Assembly (NCBI GenBank): GCA_965205845.1 | Contig: CBDBIG010000002.1 | Location: 248,001-312,000, forward strand | Source: CBDBIG01 sp965205845 [NCBI: bacterium] | Lineage (GTDB): Bacteria; SAR324 | Length of the DNA stretch: 64,000 nt | Direction: 5' to 3' | Part shown: positions 56,395 through 64,000 of the stretch, in pieces | Layout of the letters: the number at the start of each line of letters is the position of its first letter | Position numbering within the stretch: the stretch's first letter is position 1 | Notes under the pieces: generated by a model | What the model was told of the DNA's origin: nothing | What the model saw: only the letters and a program-made list of their open reading frames with translations | The model's database searches: none | Program-made: the position numbers and the translations under genes

Positions 56395-57256
56395 GTTATA
56401 GCAGGTGCACGCGACAAGCCCCTAAAAAATAGGTATTATTGAGATACCTTGTTATGTGCTTGAAGATGAGACGAGAGTCTTAAGCCAAACGGGTTATAAT
56501 GGGCAGCATTTTAGTAAAAACTACAGGTCTTGATGCCACCCTTAAAATCCCTAAATTTTTTACCACTTCCACAATAAAACCCTTCATTCATAAGGGTTTA
56601 GTGCCACCCCTTTCTAACCCCGATCCTGCTCGCAAAATCCACGCAAGGGGGGGGAGGCCTTGCACATGGCTCTCCTAGCAACCATTCTTGCGGACATATG
56701 TGATGTCAGTATTAGACACACGCAGTGTGAATGTTTTAACGCCACCGCAAAAGCGGATTGGAGATAGGTGTGAGTTGTTAGTACGCGGTTTTGATCGTGT
56801 TGGTATTGTTGCCCTTATTGATGAAGCAACAGGTTACGAAAGAATTCGCGAAAAAAGAGCACTTGTAAAAAAAAATCCTTGAACCTTTTATTGCAAAGGA
56901 TTTGTAGAAATGGACAAAAACTTTTCCCATTGAATTTTATGAGCAGGTTTATCCCTTGAGAGGATGGCCATTTCTAAACGGCGTTAAACGATCGAGTGTT
57001 ATTGGCCATTATACCAATGATTTTATTTACGGCCGTCTTGCGCCAGGAGTACTTGAAAAATGAAAGAAAATAAATCCTATTTCATCCGATAAAGGCCGAA
57101 GATTACACATACACCACCAGCCGGTTCACTCTTTGAAAGAGGGCGCCCCAGGCTAAAAGAACGCGTAGCAGCAGTGATTGCCTGAATGAAAGCGGCACCC
57201 AATTGGGATACTTTGCAAGCAGCTTTTGCAGGCGTGCGTTTCCCAGTAACCAAATG
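56377..57256 (+). pseudogene. Decayed P63C-domain phage gene
   Basis: Several frames together spell a phage-type P63C-domain protein. In order: KKPLKVIAGARDKPLK, IGIIEIPCYVLEDETRVLSQ, IPKFFTTSTIKPFIHKGLV, VGIVALIDEATGYERIREK, KWTKTFPIEFYEQVYPLRGW, RSSVIGHYTNDFIYGRLAPG, and RLKERVAAVIA-MKAAPNWDT. These match the family order and spacing (DEATGY, FYExxxRLRGW, ...HPRLKEH...MK). At least four frameshifts and three stops break it, several at homopolymers. It is surely non-functional and marks an old prophage or related insertion. Confidence 0.85.
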
Positions 57257-57518
57257 AAATAATTCCTTTAGATATTGATAATGCTTCTTAAGGGATAAAG
57301 CAGGTGTTCTCCTCCGTAACTGCAAAAACAGCGAGACCTATTTGTGGGGCATTCCGTTTTTTCAAAGAGAATTTTGATATCGCTGAAAAGCGGTTCTGCC
57401 ATGCTTTTGTGGTGATATGGCCTTTGCGGATACGTGGGAAGGGTCCTAGCGGGTTTAACACGGTTGGACGTCAAAAGGATGAGAGTATGCCCACCCACCG
57501 GTATCAAAAAACCACCAT

Positions 57519-59618
57519 TCACATGCCTAACTGGTCTAATGCCTTTTGCAGTTCGGCCAATTCGGCAGCGTAGCCTGCCTGCAAAATAGGAAACCGACAC
57601 CAAGTTTTAGGGTCTAGGTTCTCGTCATCCAAGTGAAAAGATGGGGCGAGGCGCTCGCGCTTCCATTGTGAACGCCCCCACAGCTGAAAAAAGCGCGTCA
57701 CCTGGGCCGCAGCAGTTTGTGCTGTAAACGTATACCCTGCAAGGGGTTGGTGTAACAAACGCTGCCATACTTGAATAGGGCTTAGACGGTCGCGAATGGC
57801 CGCTTGCTCAATGGCATCCAACACGGGGTAGGGCATTAGGTCTTTTTCGTCTTGCTGGATGTCACCTTGGGGGCGAAGCTCGGCAGTGGGAGCTTGTTTG
57901 TTAATCTGTGCCAGCGCGGGTAAAGGGCCCATACCCCGGGTTGTTTGGGTTTCTATCCAATTTAACCACTGGCGCAAAAAGCTTTTGTTGGCTCCTGCAA
58001 TGGGTGCCAGACCACCGCTGGTATCGCCATCCATGGTGGCGTAACCCACCCCAGCCTCGCTACGGTTGCTGGTGCTTAGCAACAAACGTCCTTCCACATT
58101 GGCCAATAACCAAATACCGGGCGAGCGTACCCGTGCTTGAATGTTTTGACGTGCTAAGTCATCGTGTTCCCAGCTAAGGGTGCGGTTTAAAGCTTTGGCT
58201 GCCAATTCCTCATAGGCATCGACCAAGGGCTGAATGTCGACCTCAAGATGCTTGGCATTAAGGCTATTGGCCAACGCCTTGGCTGCCAAACGGGTGGTTT
58301 GGGATGAGTTTTGCCCTCCTTGATACACGCTTAAGAGCAAACGTTTGTTAAGGGTGGCCAAATCGGTCTCAAAGTCACCGCTGCTTTGCCCCAAATGAAG
58401 CCACCCAGGCAGTTTGGCGCACACGGTTCCCCAACCCAACTCAGCCAAGGCAAAGCGTAACGCTGCCCCACACAGGACCAGCACGCAGGCCGAATCAACC
58501 CCACCGCTTAGAGATACCAAAAAGCCTGCCGAGTGACTTTTGCGTAAATAATCCCAAAGGCCCAATGCCTCAGCACCCAGAAATTCTTCTTCTTTGCTTA
58601 GATCGCTAGAGGCGTTAAGCGGAGGGGTTGGCATCATAGCCAACGACGGTTTGCCTAAGGGGTTGGGATTGGATGTGCTGAGATGATCGGGTGGCAACAA
58701 GGGCATGCTTGCCTGATTTTGTTGCAAAAAAGGTGCTTTCACCCAGGCAAACGCACTGCCTTGGCGCATTTGCGCAATTACAGGGTAGTTGATGCGCCGC
58801 TGTTCGAGGCGGGTTTGATTTAAATCAACCGTGGCAACACACAGGGAAACCTCGCGAAAACCAAAGCGTTTTTTTTGCTGAGTGAGTATGTCTCCATGGC
58901 TGGCAATAAACAAGGCTCCATCAAAAATAAGCCGTCCTGATTCGTTACCCAATAAATTGCTATACACGTACACAGCACGCAGCCTACGCGAGGCCTCTTG
59001 CACAATGCGGCGCAAGGTGGCGTGCTTGGCAAAGGCAAAGTGGCTGGCACTTGGGTTTAACCATACATCGAGCCATTCGGCGGTTTCCGGGGCCTGCCCA
59101 GGCCCACCTGCCCAGGCTTCTTCGCAAATTTCAAAACCTATGCGCAAACCTTCAACATTGTAAATTACGTCCCCAAAAGGAATGTCCTTTCCTTCATGTC
59201 GAAAGCCTTCCTGTCGCCCCGCTTGCCATGGTTGAAACCAACGCGGCTCATAATACACCCCCGCTCCCGCAAGTACCCGTTTGGCATTTAATCCCGCCAA
59301 ACCCCCATCGACCAACAATGCGGCGCAATCGTACAAACTGCCGCGGTAAATTACGGGCAAGCCTAAAGCCACCGCCATATCGCGTGTGTGTGGCACGATT
59401 TGCAACAGCGATTCCCATGCGTATTGGGCCAAACTAGCCCCATGAAAAGCATCTTCACAGCCATGTCCGCTCACGCACAGCTCGGGCAGGCAGAGCAGTT
59501 GCACCCCCTCCTTGCGGGCCATGCGCACTGCCTGCAAAATGCGCTCGCGATTGCCCTGCCAATCCATGGGCAATTGATTAAGGGTGGCTGCACCCACTTT
59601 TAGGACGCCGTTTGCCAA
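57519..59618 (-). CDS. nadE: Large glutamine-dependent NAD+ synthetase
   Basis: Two-domain enzyme: nitrilase-type amidase (CLPELCVSGHGCEDAF, Lys in the TLRRIV region, Cys in FEICEEAWAG) and an ATP pyrophosphatase (SLSGGVDSACVL, PP-loop; SNRSEAGVGYATMDGD). At about 700 residues it belongs to the long class with the eukaryotic-like EAW motif, not the 540-residue form common in alphaproteobacteria. The first family-like residues are VLKVGAATLNQ; a TTG at 59618 is the best near start, although the frame reaches a TTG at 59669. No ATG is available. Makes NAD from deamido-NAD with glutamine. Confidence 0.92.
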   Translation of the reverse strand: MANGVLKVGAATLNQLPMDWQGNRERILQAVRMARKEGVQLLCLPELCVSGHGCEDAFHGASLAQYAWESLLQIVPHTRDMAVALGLPVIYRGSLYDCAALLVDGGLAGLNAKRVLAGAGVYYEPRWFQPWQAGRQEGFRHEGKDIPFGDVIYNVEGLRIGFEICEEAWAGGPGQAPETAEWLDVWLNPSASHFAFAKHATLRRIVQEASRRLRAVYVYSNLLGNESGRLIFDGALFIASHGDILTQQKKRFGFREVSLCVATVDLNQTRLEQRRINYPVIAQMRQGSAFAWVKAPFLQQNQASMPLLPPDHLSTSNPNPLGKPSLAMMPTPPLNASSDLSKEEEFLGAEALGLWDYLRKSHSAGFLVSLSGGVDSACVLVLCGAALRFALAELGWGTVCAKLPGWLHLGQSSGDFETDLATLNKRLLLSVYQGGQNSSQTTRLAAKALANSLNAKHLEVDIQPLVDAYEELAAKALNRTLSWEHDDLARQNIQARVRSPGIWLLANVEGRLLLSTSNRSEAGVGYATMDGDTSGGLAPIAGANKSFLRQWLNWIETQTTRGMGPLPALAQINKQAPTAELRPQGDIQQDEKDLMPYPVLDAIEQAAIRDRLSPIQVWQRLLHQPLAGYTFTAQTAAAQVTRFFQLWGRSQWKRERLAPSFHLDDENLDPKTWCRFPILQAGYAAELAELQKALDQLGM

Positions 59619-59658
59619 AAATTTTCGTCCGTTCGTGATAACTAAGGAAATAAGGGTG

Positions 59659-59796
59659 TTAAGTAGCAAGAAGCAACCGCGTTAGGGCGCACTCCAAACC
59701 TAAGGGCTTATAGATTTGCTGGCCTTTGGGTACAAGGTGTAGCACAAACCCTTGGGCTTGGGCACCGGCACTCGCAATCCTCTTAATAGAGGCCAT
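59659..59796 (-). CDS. Small protein of 45 residues upstream of nadE
   Basis: ATG at 59796 to TAA at 59659 with the residue pattern MASIKRIASAGAQAQGFVLH ... PKGQQIYKPLGLECALTR. It overlaps the frame-extended nadE by a few bases and lies 40 bases before the likely nadE start. No ribosome site is seen and no family is recognised, so it may equally be a chance frame. Confidence 0.4.
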   Translation of the reverse strand: MASIKRIASAGAQAQGFVLHLVPKGQQIYKPLGLECALTRLLLAT

Positions 59797-59865
59797 GCGA
59801 ATTTTTTGAAAAATAATATTTCCTTATAATAATTATAATGGTTAGAGTTGCTATATTTACTTCTG

Positions 59866-59960
59866 GGGCGTCAGGATTGTACCGTAAAAGGTTTTTTTCG
59901 CCAATTGCGCAGAATTGCGTGGTTTTTTCGAGGATTGGTGGTGCAAATCGGTAATTTTTC
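59866..59960 (+). pseudogene. Degenerate copy of the RAMA-domain segment
   Basis: The sequence GGATTGTACCGTAAAAGG ... TTGCGTGGTTTTTTCGAGG aligns with positions 60262-60325 of the downstream gene: AAAAGG, TTTT, TCGC, then 16 identical bases CGTGGTTTTTTCGAGG. Translated with one frame change it reads KRFFSPIAQ and LRGFFEDWW against KRVFLANGT and LRGFFEGRW. It lies just upstream of the intact gene and is cut short. Confidence 0.7.
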
Positions 59961-59971
59961 CAAAACAACAG

Positions 59972-60000
59972 TTGAATCTAGGAGGAACTAAAAATATATA
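59972..60000 (+). promoter_or_regulatory. Candidate promoter of the SeqA/RAMA-like gene
   Basis: TTGAAT at 59972-59977 and TATATA at 59995-60000 with a 17-base spacer, in strongly AT-rich DNA; further TATAAT hexamers occur at 60006 and 60026. ATAATGGTTA occurs both here and at about 59835, upstream of the decayed copy, which hints at a shared operator. Confidence 0.4.
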
Positions 60001-60062
60001 ATGGTTATAATATTTTTAAAAAGATTATAATTTTAATTAGTACTCTTTAAAGGGAGATTTGT

Positions 60063-60503
60063 ATGGAAAAAATAGAAGTAAGCTTTGAAGTTTTTCAAAA
60101 ACTCACCGCGTTACGTGATAACACAACATCTTTCAATGACGTGATAAGCAGGATACTCCAGGAAAACGAGGTTGCAACCTCTCAAACGCACCCGATTCAT
60201 GGAACAGATTCGAGTCAAGCTCCTAATGCTAATTTACCTCAACCTCCGGAGTCTGATGCACAGGGACTGCGCTGCAAAAGGGTTTTCCTCGCTAATGGCA
60301 CAAAACTACGTGGTTTTTTCGAGGGTAGATGGCACACAGCCAAAATCCAAGGTGGATTGTTTCATGTAGGTGGAGAAACAGCACGTTCTCCTTCTGCAGC
60401 TGCATGGTTTGTAAGAAGGCGCGTAACCAATGGTTGGGTTTTTTGGGAGATAGAGATAGACGGTAGGGGATGGATTAAAATAGATGAATTACGTCCACGT
60501 TAA
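60063..60503 (+). CDS. SeqA-like/RAMA domain protein
   Basis: 146 residues. The N-terminus MEKIEVSFEVFQKL ... TSFNDVISRILQ resembles the SeqA N-terminal or ribbon-helix-helix oligomerisation module. A Gln/Pro linker follows, then LRCKRVFLANGTKLRGFF, GLFHVGGETARSPSAAAWFV and VTNGWVFWEIEIDG, ending IDELRPR, the layout of RAMA and DUF4357 domains thought to read modified adenine in DNA. AAGGGAGA stands six bases before the ATG. Base composition is AT-rich, unlike the host, so recent transfer is likely. Function is inferred only: a methyl-DNA-binding regulator. Confidence 0.65.
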   Translation: MEKIEVSFEVFQKLTALRDNTTSFNDVISRILQENEVATSQTHPIHGTDSSQAPNANLPQPPESDAQGLRCKRVFLANGTKLRGFFEGRWHTAKIQGGLFHVGGETARSPSAAAWFVRRRVTNGWVFWEIEIDGRGWIKIDELRPR

Positions 60504-60593
60504 CAGAGCGGTTTAGCCAAATGGTTTGGGGATGGTGTATGATGAGCCCAGACTAGTTTTCGCCATTCCCCCTTTGCACAGTACGCTTTTATT

Positions 60594-61760
60594 ATGATTA
60601 CCGAACACACCGTAAAGCCACGGCTGGTTGACCTGATTAACAACCGCATGCCGCGAGGCTTAGACAGTTTTTCTTTGGCTCGTATTGGGGGGTTAGAACC
60701 GATTGACCCATGCTGGCGAGTGTTTGGAGGTAAATTGGACGCCGTGGGTTTTAGCCCAGACGCGGCTGTGATTAGCACACTCCAAAACAAAGAGCGCTCA
60801 AAAACGGTGCTCTACGAAAATCGCTTTATTTTTTCTGACGACTACAACGACAACCTATTTCCCTGGCGCTCACGCTATCAAACCCCAACCAATTTTTCTC
60901 ACGATCGCTCAAGCAGTTTTTTGTTCTTGAATACCCAAGATTTTTCAGAAAAATTCTTTGAGAAAAACAACCCGCTTACCCACCAAGGCATTCAAATATC
61001 CCTTGATAATTACGCCAAAGAGAAAAACAAGCACTTCGATTTTTTGCATATTGAAACCGATGACAACGGCTACCCCGTGCTGCTGGGTGCAAAAAACACC
61101 ATTCGCCAAAGCGTCCTGGGGGTGTTGACCCGTTTTTCGTTTCACGGTTGGATTCACGAGCATGCCAGTGTGCACAGCAATATCGACCTTTTTTTGCGCA
61201 AGCTGGGTTTTTCGCTGGTAAGTTTGGAAACCCAACGCTTTAGCCGCAAAACCTTGCCCTTGCCCTTTGCTTTTGATGAACCCACCGAAACCGAGTACGG
61301 CCCCGTGCAAGGAGGCGAAGCCTTGTATTTACGCGATTTAATTTTGCCCGACTACGATAAGCGTTTTGGATTTGACGTTACAGCTGCCCGGGTTTTAAAA
61401 ATGGCTTCCCTGTACGATATTTTTCTGCTGCCCGACTGTGCCATTGAACTGCTGCAACGTTATGCAGATGACTACCACTATCGCTCGCATGTGGATCTGT
61501 TTACCAATGCCCTTACCCCTAAACTGAACGGCCGGAGTTTAAGTTACAAGCGTTACATGGGAAAAATAACGGGCCACCCAGAATTGCTTTACCCAAAAAA
61601 CGAAGACGAGGTTCGTGGGCTCATACGCGTCTTAAAACTGCTTAACCCTTTGATGTGGATTTGGCTTATTTTGCGCGGTGTGTGGCGTGGTGTTCGTGCG
61701 CTGCTATTGCTGCCTCAAACCCTTTTCCGCGTTATTTTTCGCAGAAAACCTGCCGCTTAA
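60594..61760 (+). CDS. FkbM-like methyltransferase-type protein
   Basis: 388 residues. The middle has FDFLHIETDDNGYPVLLGAKNTI, resembling the FkbM methyltransferase motif (lKiDvEG.E..vL.GA), but the acidic SAM-site pattern is altered (IETDDNG for IDVEGAE), so catalysis is doubtful. The C-terminal 40 residues are hydrophobic and end in basic residues (RVIFRRKPAA), a possible membrane anchor. The gene has host-like base composition, in contrast to its AT-rich neighbours on both sides. Confidence 0.6.
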   Translation: MITEHTVKPRLVDLINNRMPRGLDSFSLARIGGLEPIDPCWRVFGGKLDAVGFSPDAAVISTLQNKERSKTVLYENRFIFSDDYNDNLFPWRSRYQTPTNFSHDRSSSFLFLNTQDFSEKFFEKNNPLTHQGIQISLDNYAKEKNKHFDFLHIETDDNGYPVLLGAKNTIRQSVLGVLTRFSFHGWIHEHASVHSNIDLFLRKLGFSLVSLETQRFSRKTLPLPFAFDEPTETEYGPVQGGEALYLRDLILPDYDKRFGFDVTAARVLKMASLYDIFLLPDCAIELLQRYADDYHYRSHVDLFTNALTPKLNGRSLSYKRYMGKITGHPELLYPKNEDEVRGLIRVLKLLNPLMWIWLILRGVWRGVRALLLLPQTLFRVIFRRKPAA

Positions 61761-61819
61761 AAGGCCCTCGGCAAGGAGGGTTTCGCAAAAGGGTTTATAA
61801 AACGCTTCGACTGTCCGTT

Positions 61820-61936
61820 ATGTCAGTTAACGTTACCTTCAGGCATGGTGGTAAGTGGTTATTGACCATGAATATTGGACAAAACGCAAAGATGCTGTTT
61901 AGCCAGGGGGTGGACAAGCAGCTAACTGACAAATAG
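61820..61936 (+). other. Small open frame framed by an inverted repeat upstream of parA
   Basis: TGTCAGTTA at 61821-61829 is the exact inverted repeat of TAACTGACA at 61923-61931. An ATG at 61820 opens a 38-codon frame that ends at 61936, so its ends coincide with the repeat arms. It may be a binding site (partition or operator) instead of a gene. No ribosome site is seen. Confidence 0.4.
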
Positions 61937-61968
61937 ACAATATTCTTAATCCTTTAAAAGGAAAACCT

Positions 61969-63003
61969 ATGTGTAAAGTAATCTCATTGTTTAATCATAA
62001 GGGTGGTGTGAGTAAAACAACAACGACATTTAACCTTGGGTGGGCTATGGCTGACTTAGGGTTTAACACTCTCATTGTTGATGCCGATCCTCAATGTAAT
62101 TTGACTGGAACCGTATTGGGGTGTAGCGAGATTGGAGACTTAGAAAATTTTTACGATGAAAAACCTAATCGCGATTTATACCATTGTATAGAGGCAATTA
62201 TTGAAGGCAAAACAACTGAATTCGAACCACCAAATATAGCGAAAACGGGGAATGCAAATTTATTTTTGCTCGCTGGACATATTAACCTAGGCGCGACTGA
62301 GGGAACGCTTGGAGTGGCTTTAAAAACGAGCAAGGCACTACCCGTAATACAAAACCTTCCTGGGCTACTGAACACCGTAATAAGAAAGACAGCCACGCAG
62401 AATGCAATTGATCTTGTGCTCGTTGACATGAGTCCTAGCATTGGTGCTTTAAATCAATGCGTTCTAATGGGGAGCGATTTTTTTATTATTCCGACATCCC
62501 CCGACTATTATTGCGACCAAGCAATGTGGTCCTTATCAAAAACACTGCCCGAATGGAACAAGGAGATTGAACCGTTCAAAGAGACGGCACTGCAAAGGAG
62601 TTTCCCCAAAAACCCTCCAAAATTTATAGGTACTATTTCTCAAAACTACCGTCCTCGAAACAGTGCCCCGGCAAGTGCATATCAAGCATGGATTGACAAA
62701 ATACAAAAAACAACCGTCGATTTGTTAATTCCAGCATTAAATAGTGTAGGGATGGCAATTACAAGAGCAGATTTTCAAACCTCATGTCCAAAAGGTATTC
62801 CGTACAATCTGGCAAGTATTCCTGACTTTAATTCATTGATTGCTCTTTCTCAAAAAAATAAAACCCCCATCTTTGCATTAAGTGAGAAGCAAATTGGTCA
62901 CACAGGAATCGTTTTGCAAAAGATGGAGGCGAGTAGAGACAATTTCCGTGGCCAATTTACGCGCCTCGCAAAAGACGTGTCTAAATTGGTGGGTTTAAAA
63001 TAG
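61969..63003 (+). CDS. ParA family ATPase without a ParB partner
   Basis: 344 residues with the deviant Walker A of ParA/MinD proteins (KGGVSKTTTT, residues 11-20), VDADPQCNLTG, and the Walker B-like LVLVDMSPSIGALNQC. These ATPases move DNA or protein cargo on the nucleoid. Its length exceeds Soj-type ParA (about 260) and fits plasmid or island-type ParA. AAAAGGAAAA precedes the ATG. It is AT-rich relative to the host and has no parB neighbour; the inverted repeat just upstream is a candidate centromere-like or operator site. Confidence 0.88.
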   Translation: MCKVISLFNHKGGVSKTTTTFNLGWAMADLGFNTLIVDADPQCNLTGTVLGCSEIGDLENFYDEKPNRDLYHCIEAIIEGKTTEFEPPNIAKTGNANLFLLAGHINLGATEGTLGVALKTSKALPVIQNLPGLLNTVIRKTATQNAIDLVLVDMSPSIGALNQCVLMGSDFFIIPTSPDYYCDQAMWSLSKTLPEWNKEIEPFKETALQRSFPKNPPKFIGTISQNYRPRNSAPASAYQAWIDKIQKTTVDLLIPALNSVGMAITRADFQTSCPKGIPYNLASIPDFNSLIALSQKNKTPIFALSEKQIGHTGIVLQKMEASRDNFRGQFTRLAKDVSKLVGLK

Positions 63004-63121
63004 AACGGTACTTGAATCAAGGATGATCTAGATAAAATCTACTGATGATTTTGAAAAAACCTTACATGAGACTGATGCCACACGCCCATGTACAAAGTGG
63101 GAAGGGGGCTTAAAAAAGAGG

Positions 63122-63580
63122 ATGTTTCCCGGTTATTTAATTTTGAAAGCCATTCATGTGATCGGCATCATTTCGTGGATGGCGGGTTTGCTCTATTTGT
63201 TTCGCCTGTATGTGTACCACCGCGATGAAAGGAACAAGGAGGTTAAAGAGCGTTTTTGCGTGATGGAATACCGTCTATGGATGACCATCACCGTCCCCGC
63301 TGCATGGGTAAGTGCTGCCACGGGTTTGCTTATGGTGGCGTGGCGTGGCTGCGCCTTACTGGCTCAGGGCTGGTTCACAGCCAAGCTGGTGCTGGTGGTG
63401 CTCATGCTGGTGGTACATGGGGTGGCAGGGGGATTGCGCAGGCGGTTTATTCAAGCACCTTACCCCTTCTCTTCACGATTTTTGCGGATTTTGAACGAAG
63501 CTCCAACGCTGTTAATGGTTGGAATTGTTTTTCTGGTGATTCTTCAGCCTCAATGGTGGCTGTGGTCTTGCGCAAACTAA
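63122..63580 (+). CDS. hemJ: Protoporphyrinogen IX oxidase HemJ
   Basis: Membrane enzyme of haem synthesis replacing HemG/HemY. 152 residues with four membrane segments; the first has IHVIGIISWMAGLLYLFRL with the haem-liganding His12 and the conserved Trp19, followed by YVYH and RLWMTITVPAAW. The length is typical. The family often sits near hemE, hemH or rho, none of which is in the window. An open minus-strand frame overlaps its last 134 bases. Confidence 0.94.
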   Translation: MFPGYLILKAIHVIGIISWMAGLLYLFRLYVYHRDERNKEVKERFCVMEYRLWMTITVPAAWVSAATGLLMVAWRGCALLAQGWFTAKLVLVVLMLVVHGVAGGLRRRFIQAPYPFSSRFLRILNEAPTLLMVGIVFLVILQPQWWLWSCAN

Positions 63581-63998
63581 AACTGCGCTCACCGCTCCTG
63601 CCCCTGCTCCCACCACGCGATCCAAAACTACGCTCACCGCCCCCGTCTTTGCCTTCGTCGTGCCCATGGTGGGGCGAACCAAATTTTCTTTCAACCTCCC
63701 TCGGGGTTGGCAAGGCAGCAAAGGTGTCATCTTCCCCGTCCACACCGCCCGTATGCCGTGGCTTATCTAACCCTTGGTGACGGCCGTTTTGACGCCACAC
63801 CTGAATGATATCTTGGCTTGGGCGACCGGTGGGCTCCTTAGGCATTTCTTTTGCCAGTAACTGTGCATCGGTTGAGGAGGCATTGCTAAAACTTCTGCGC
63901 TTAAAATGCAGCACATGCTCCCACTTGCCGCGTTCACCAAAGGCCAAGCGTTCATGGCTTGAAAAAACGCGCCTCCGAATGGAGCCGATGCCGGTCAT
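63447..63998 (-). CDS. Hypothetical protein at the right edge
   Basis: An open minus-strand frame of 183 codons starting at an ATG two bases from the window end, so the true start may lie outside. The composition is rich in Arg, Gly, Ser and Glu (ERSFGSRGGSRGRSGERSFS), like an RNA-binding tail. Its last 45 codons overlap hemJ on the other strand, which makes at least that part doubtful. No family is recognised. Confidence 0.35.
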   Translation of the reverse strand: MTGIGSIRRRVFSSHERLAFGERGKWEHVLHFKRRSFSNASSTDAQLLAKEMPKEPTGRPSQDIIQVWRQNGRHQGLDKPRHTGGVDGEDDTFAALPTPREVERKFGSPHHGHDEGKDGGGERSFGSRGGSRGRSGERSFSLRKTTATIEAEESPEKQFQPLTALELRSKSAKIVKRRGKVLE

Positions 63999-64000
63999 TT

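Overview
The window looks like chromosomal DNA of an alphaproteobacterium of roughly 50% GC. The evidence is a glnB-glnA pair, the four-gene AapJQMP amino-acid transporter, monothiol glutaredoxin GrxD, fused CoaBC, HldE, HemJ, NuoD and ApaG. Biosynthetic genes (argD, leuC, leuD, folP, dxs, aroQ, coaBC, nadE) suggest a metabolically competent cell with a Gram-negative envelope. A finer placement is not possible from sequence alone. I saw no rRNA, no tRNA and no CRISPR array.

Layout from left to right. 0-9 kb: an exported protein at the edge, glnB-glnA embedded in tandem repeats, a dihydropteroate synthase-like gene, a multiply frameshifted pseudogene, a solitary DNA methyltransferase, an isolated nuoD behind seven perfect 24-bp hairpin repeats, and apaG. 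9-17 kb: a penicillin-acylase family hydrolase, argD, dxs, an APH-like kinase and an unknown beta-helix protein. 17-28 kb: a degenerate AGCS-type transporter with its 3' end copied twice, SDR, Ldh2 and D-2-hydroxyacid dehydrogenases, a GIY-YIG/DUF4357 protein, a TSUP exporter, an amidase and a serine esterase. 28-36 kb: dinB, a quinone oxidoreductase, a second TSUP protein and an oligopeptide ABC transporter (oppDFBC order) with no binding-protein gene. 36-48 kb: der, chorismate mutase, leuD/leuC, coaBC, grxD, degP and hldE. 48-56 kb: aapJQMP and a molybdopterin oxidoreductase. 56-57.3 kb: a graveyard holding a decayed P63C-domain phage gene and a zinc-ribbon fragment. 57.5-64 kb: a large glutamine-dependent NAD synthetase, then an AT-rich island (SeqA/RAMA-like protein with a decayed copy of itself, FkbM-like protein, orphan ParA), then hemJ.

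Two themes stand out. First, ordinary operons are broken up: nuoD stands alone, and argD, dxs and apaG lack their usual partners. Second, the intergenic DNA is full of local duplications of 24, 55, 79, 102 and 121 bp. At glnB and at the AGCS gene the repeat unit contains the stop codon and the last 44 or about 100 bases of the gene, with two extra copies downstream. A 110-bp piece of hldE and a piece of the RAMA gene are also duplicated as dead fragments. The best candidates for something undescribed are this gene-end duplication process and the SeqA-like/RAMA protein with its ParA neighbour.
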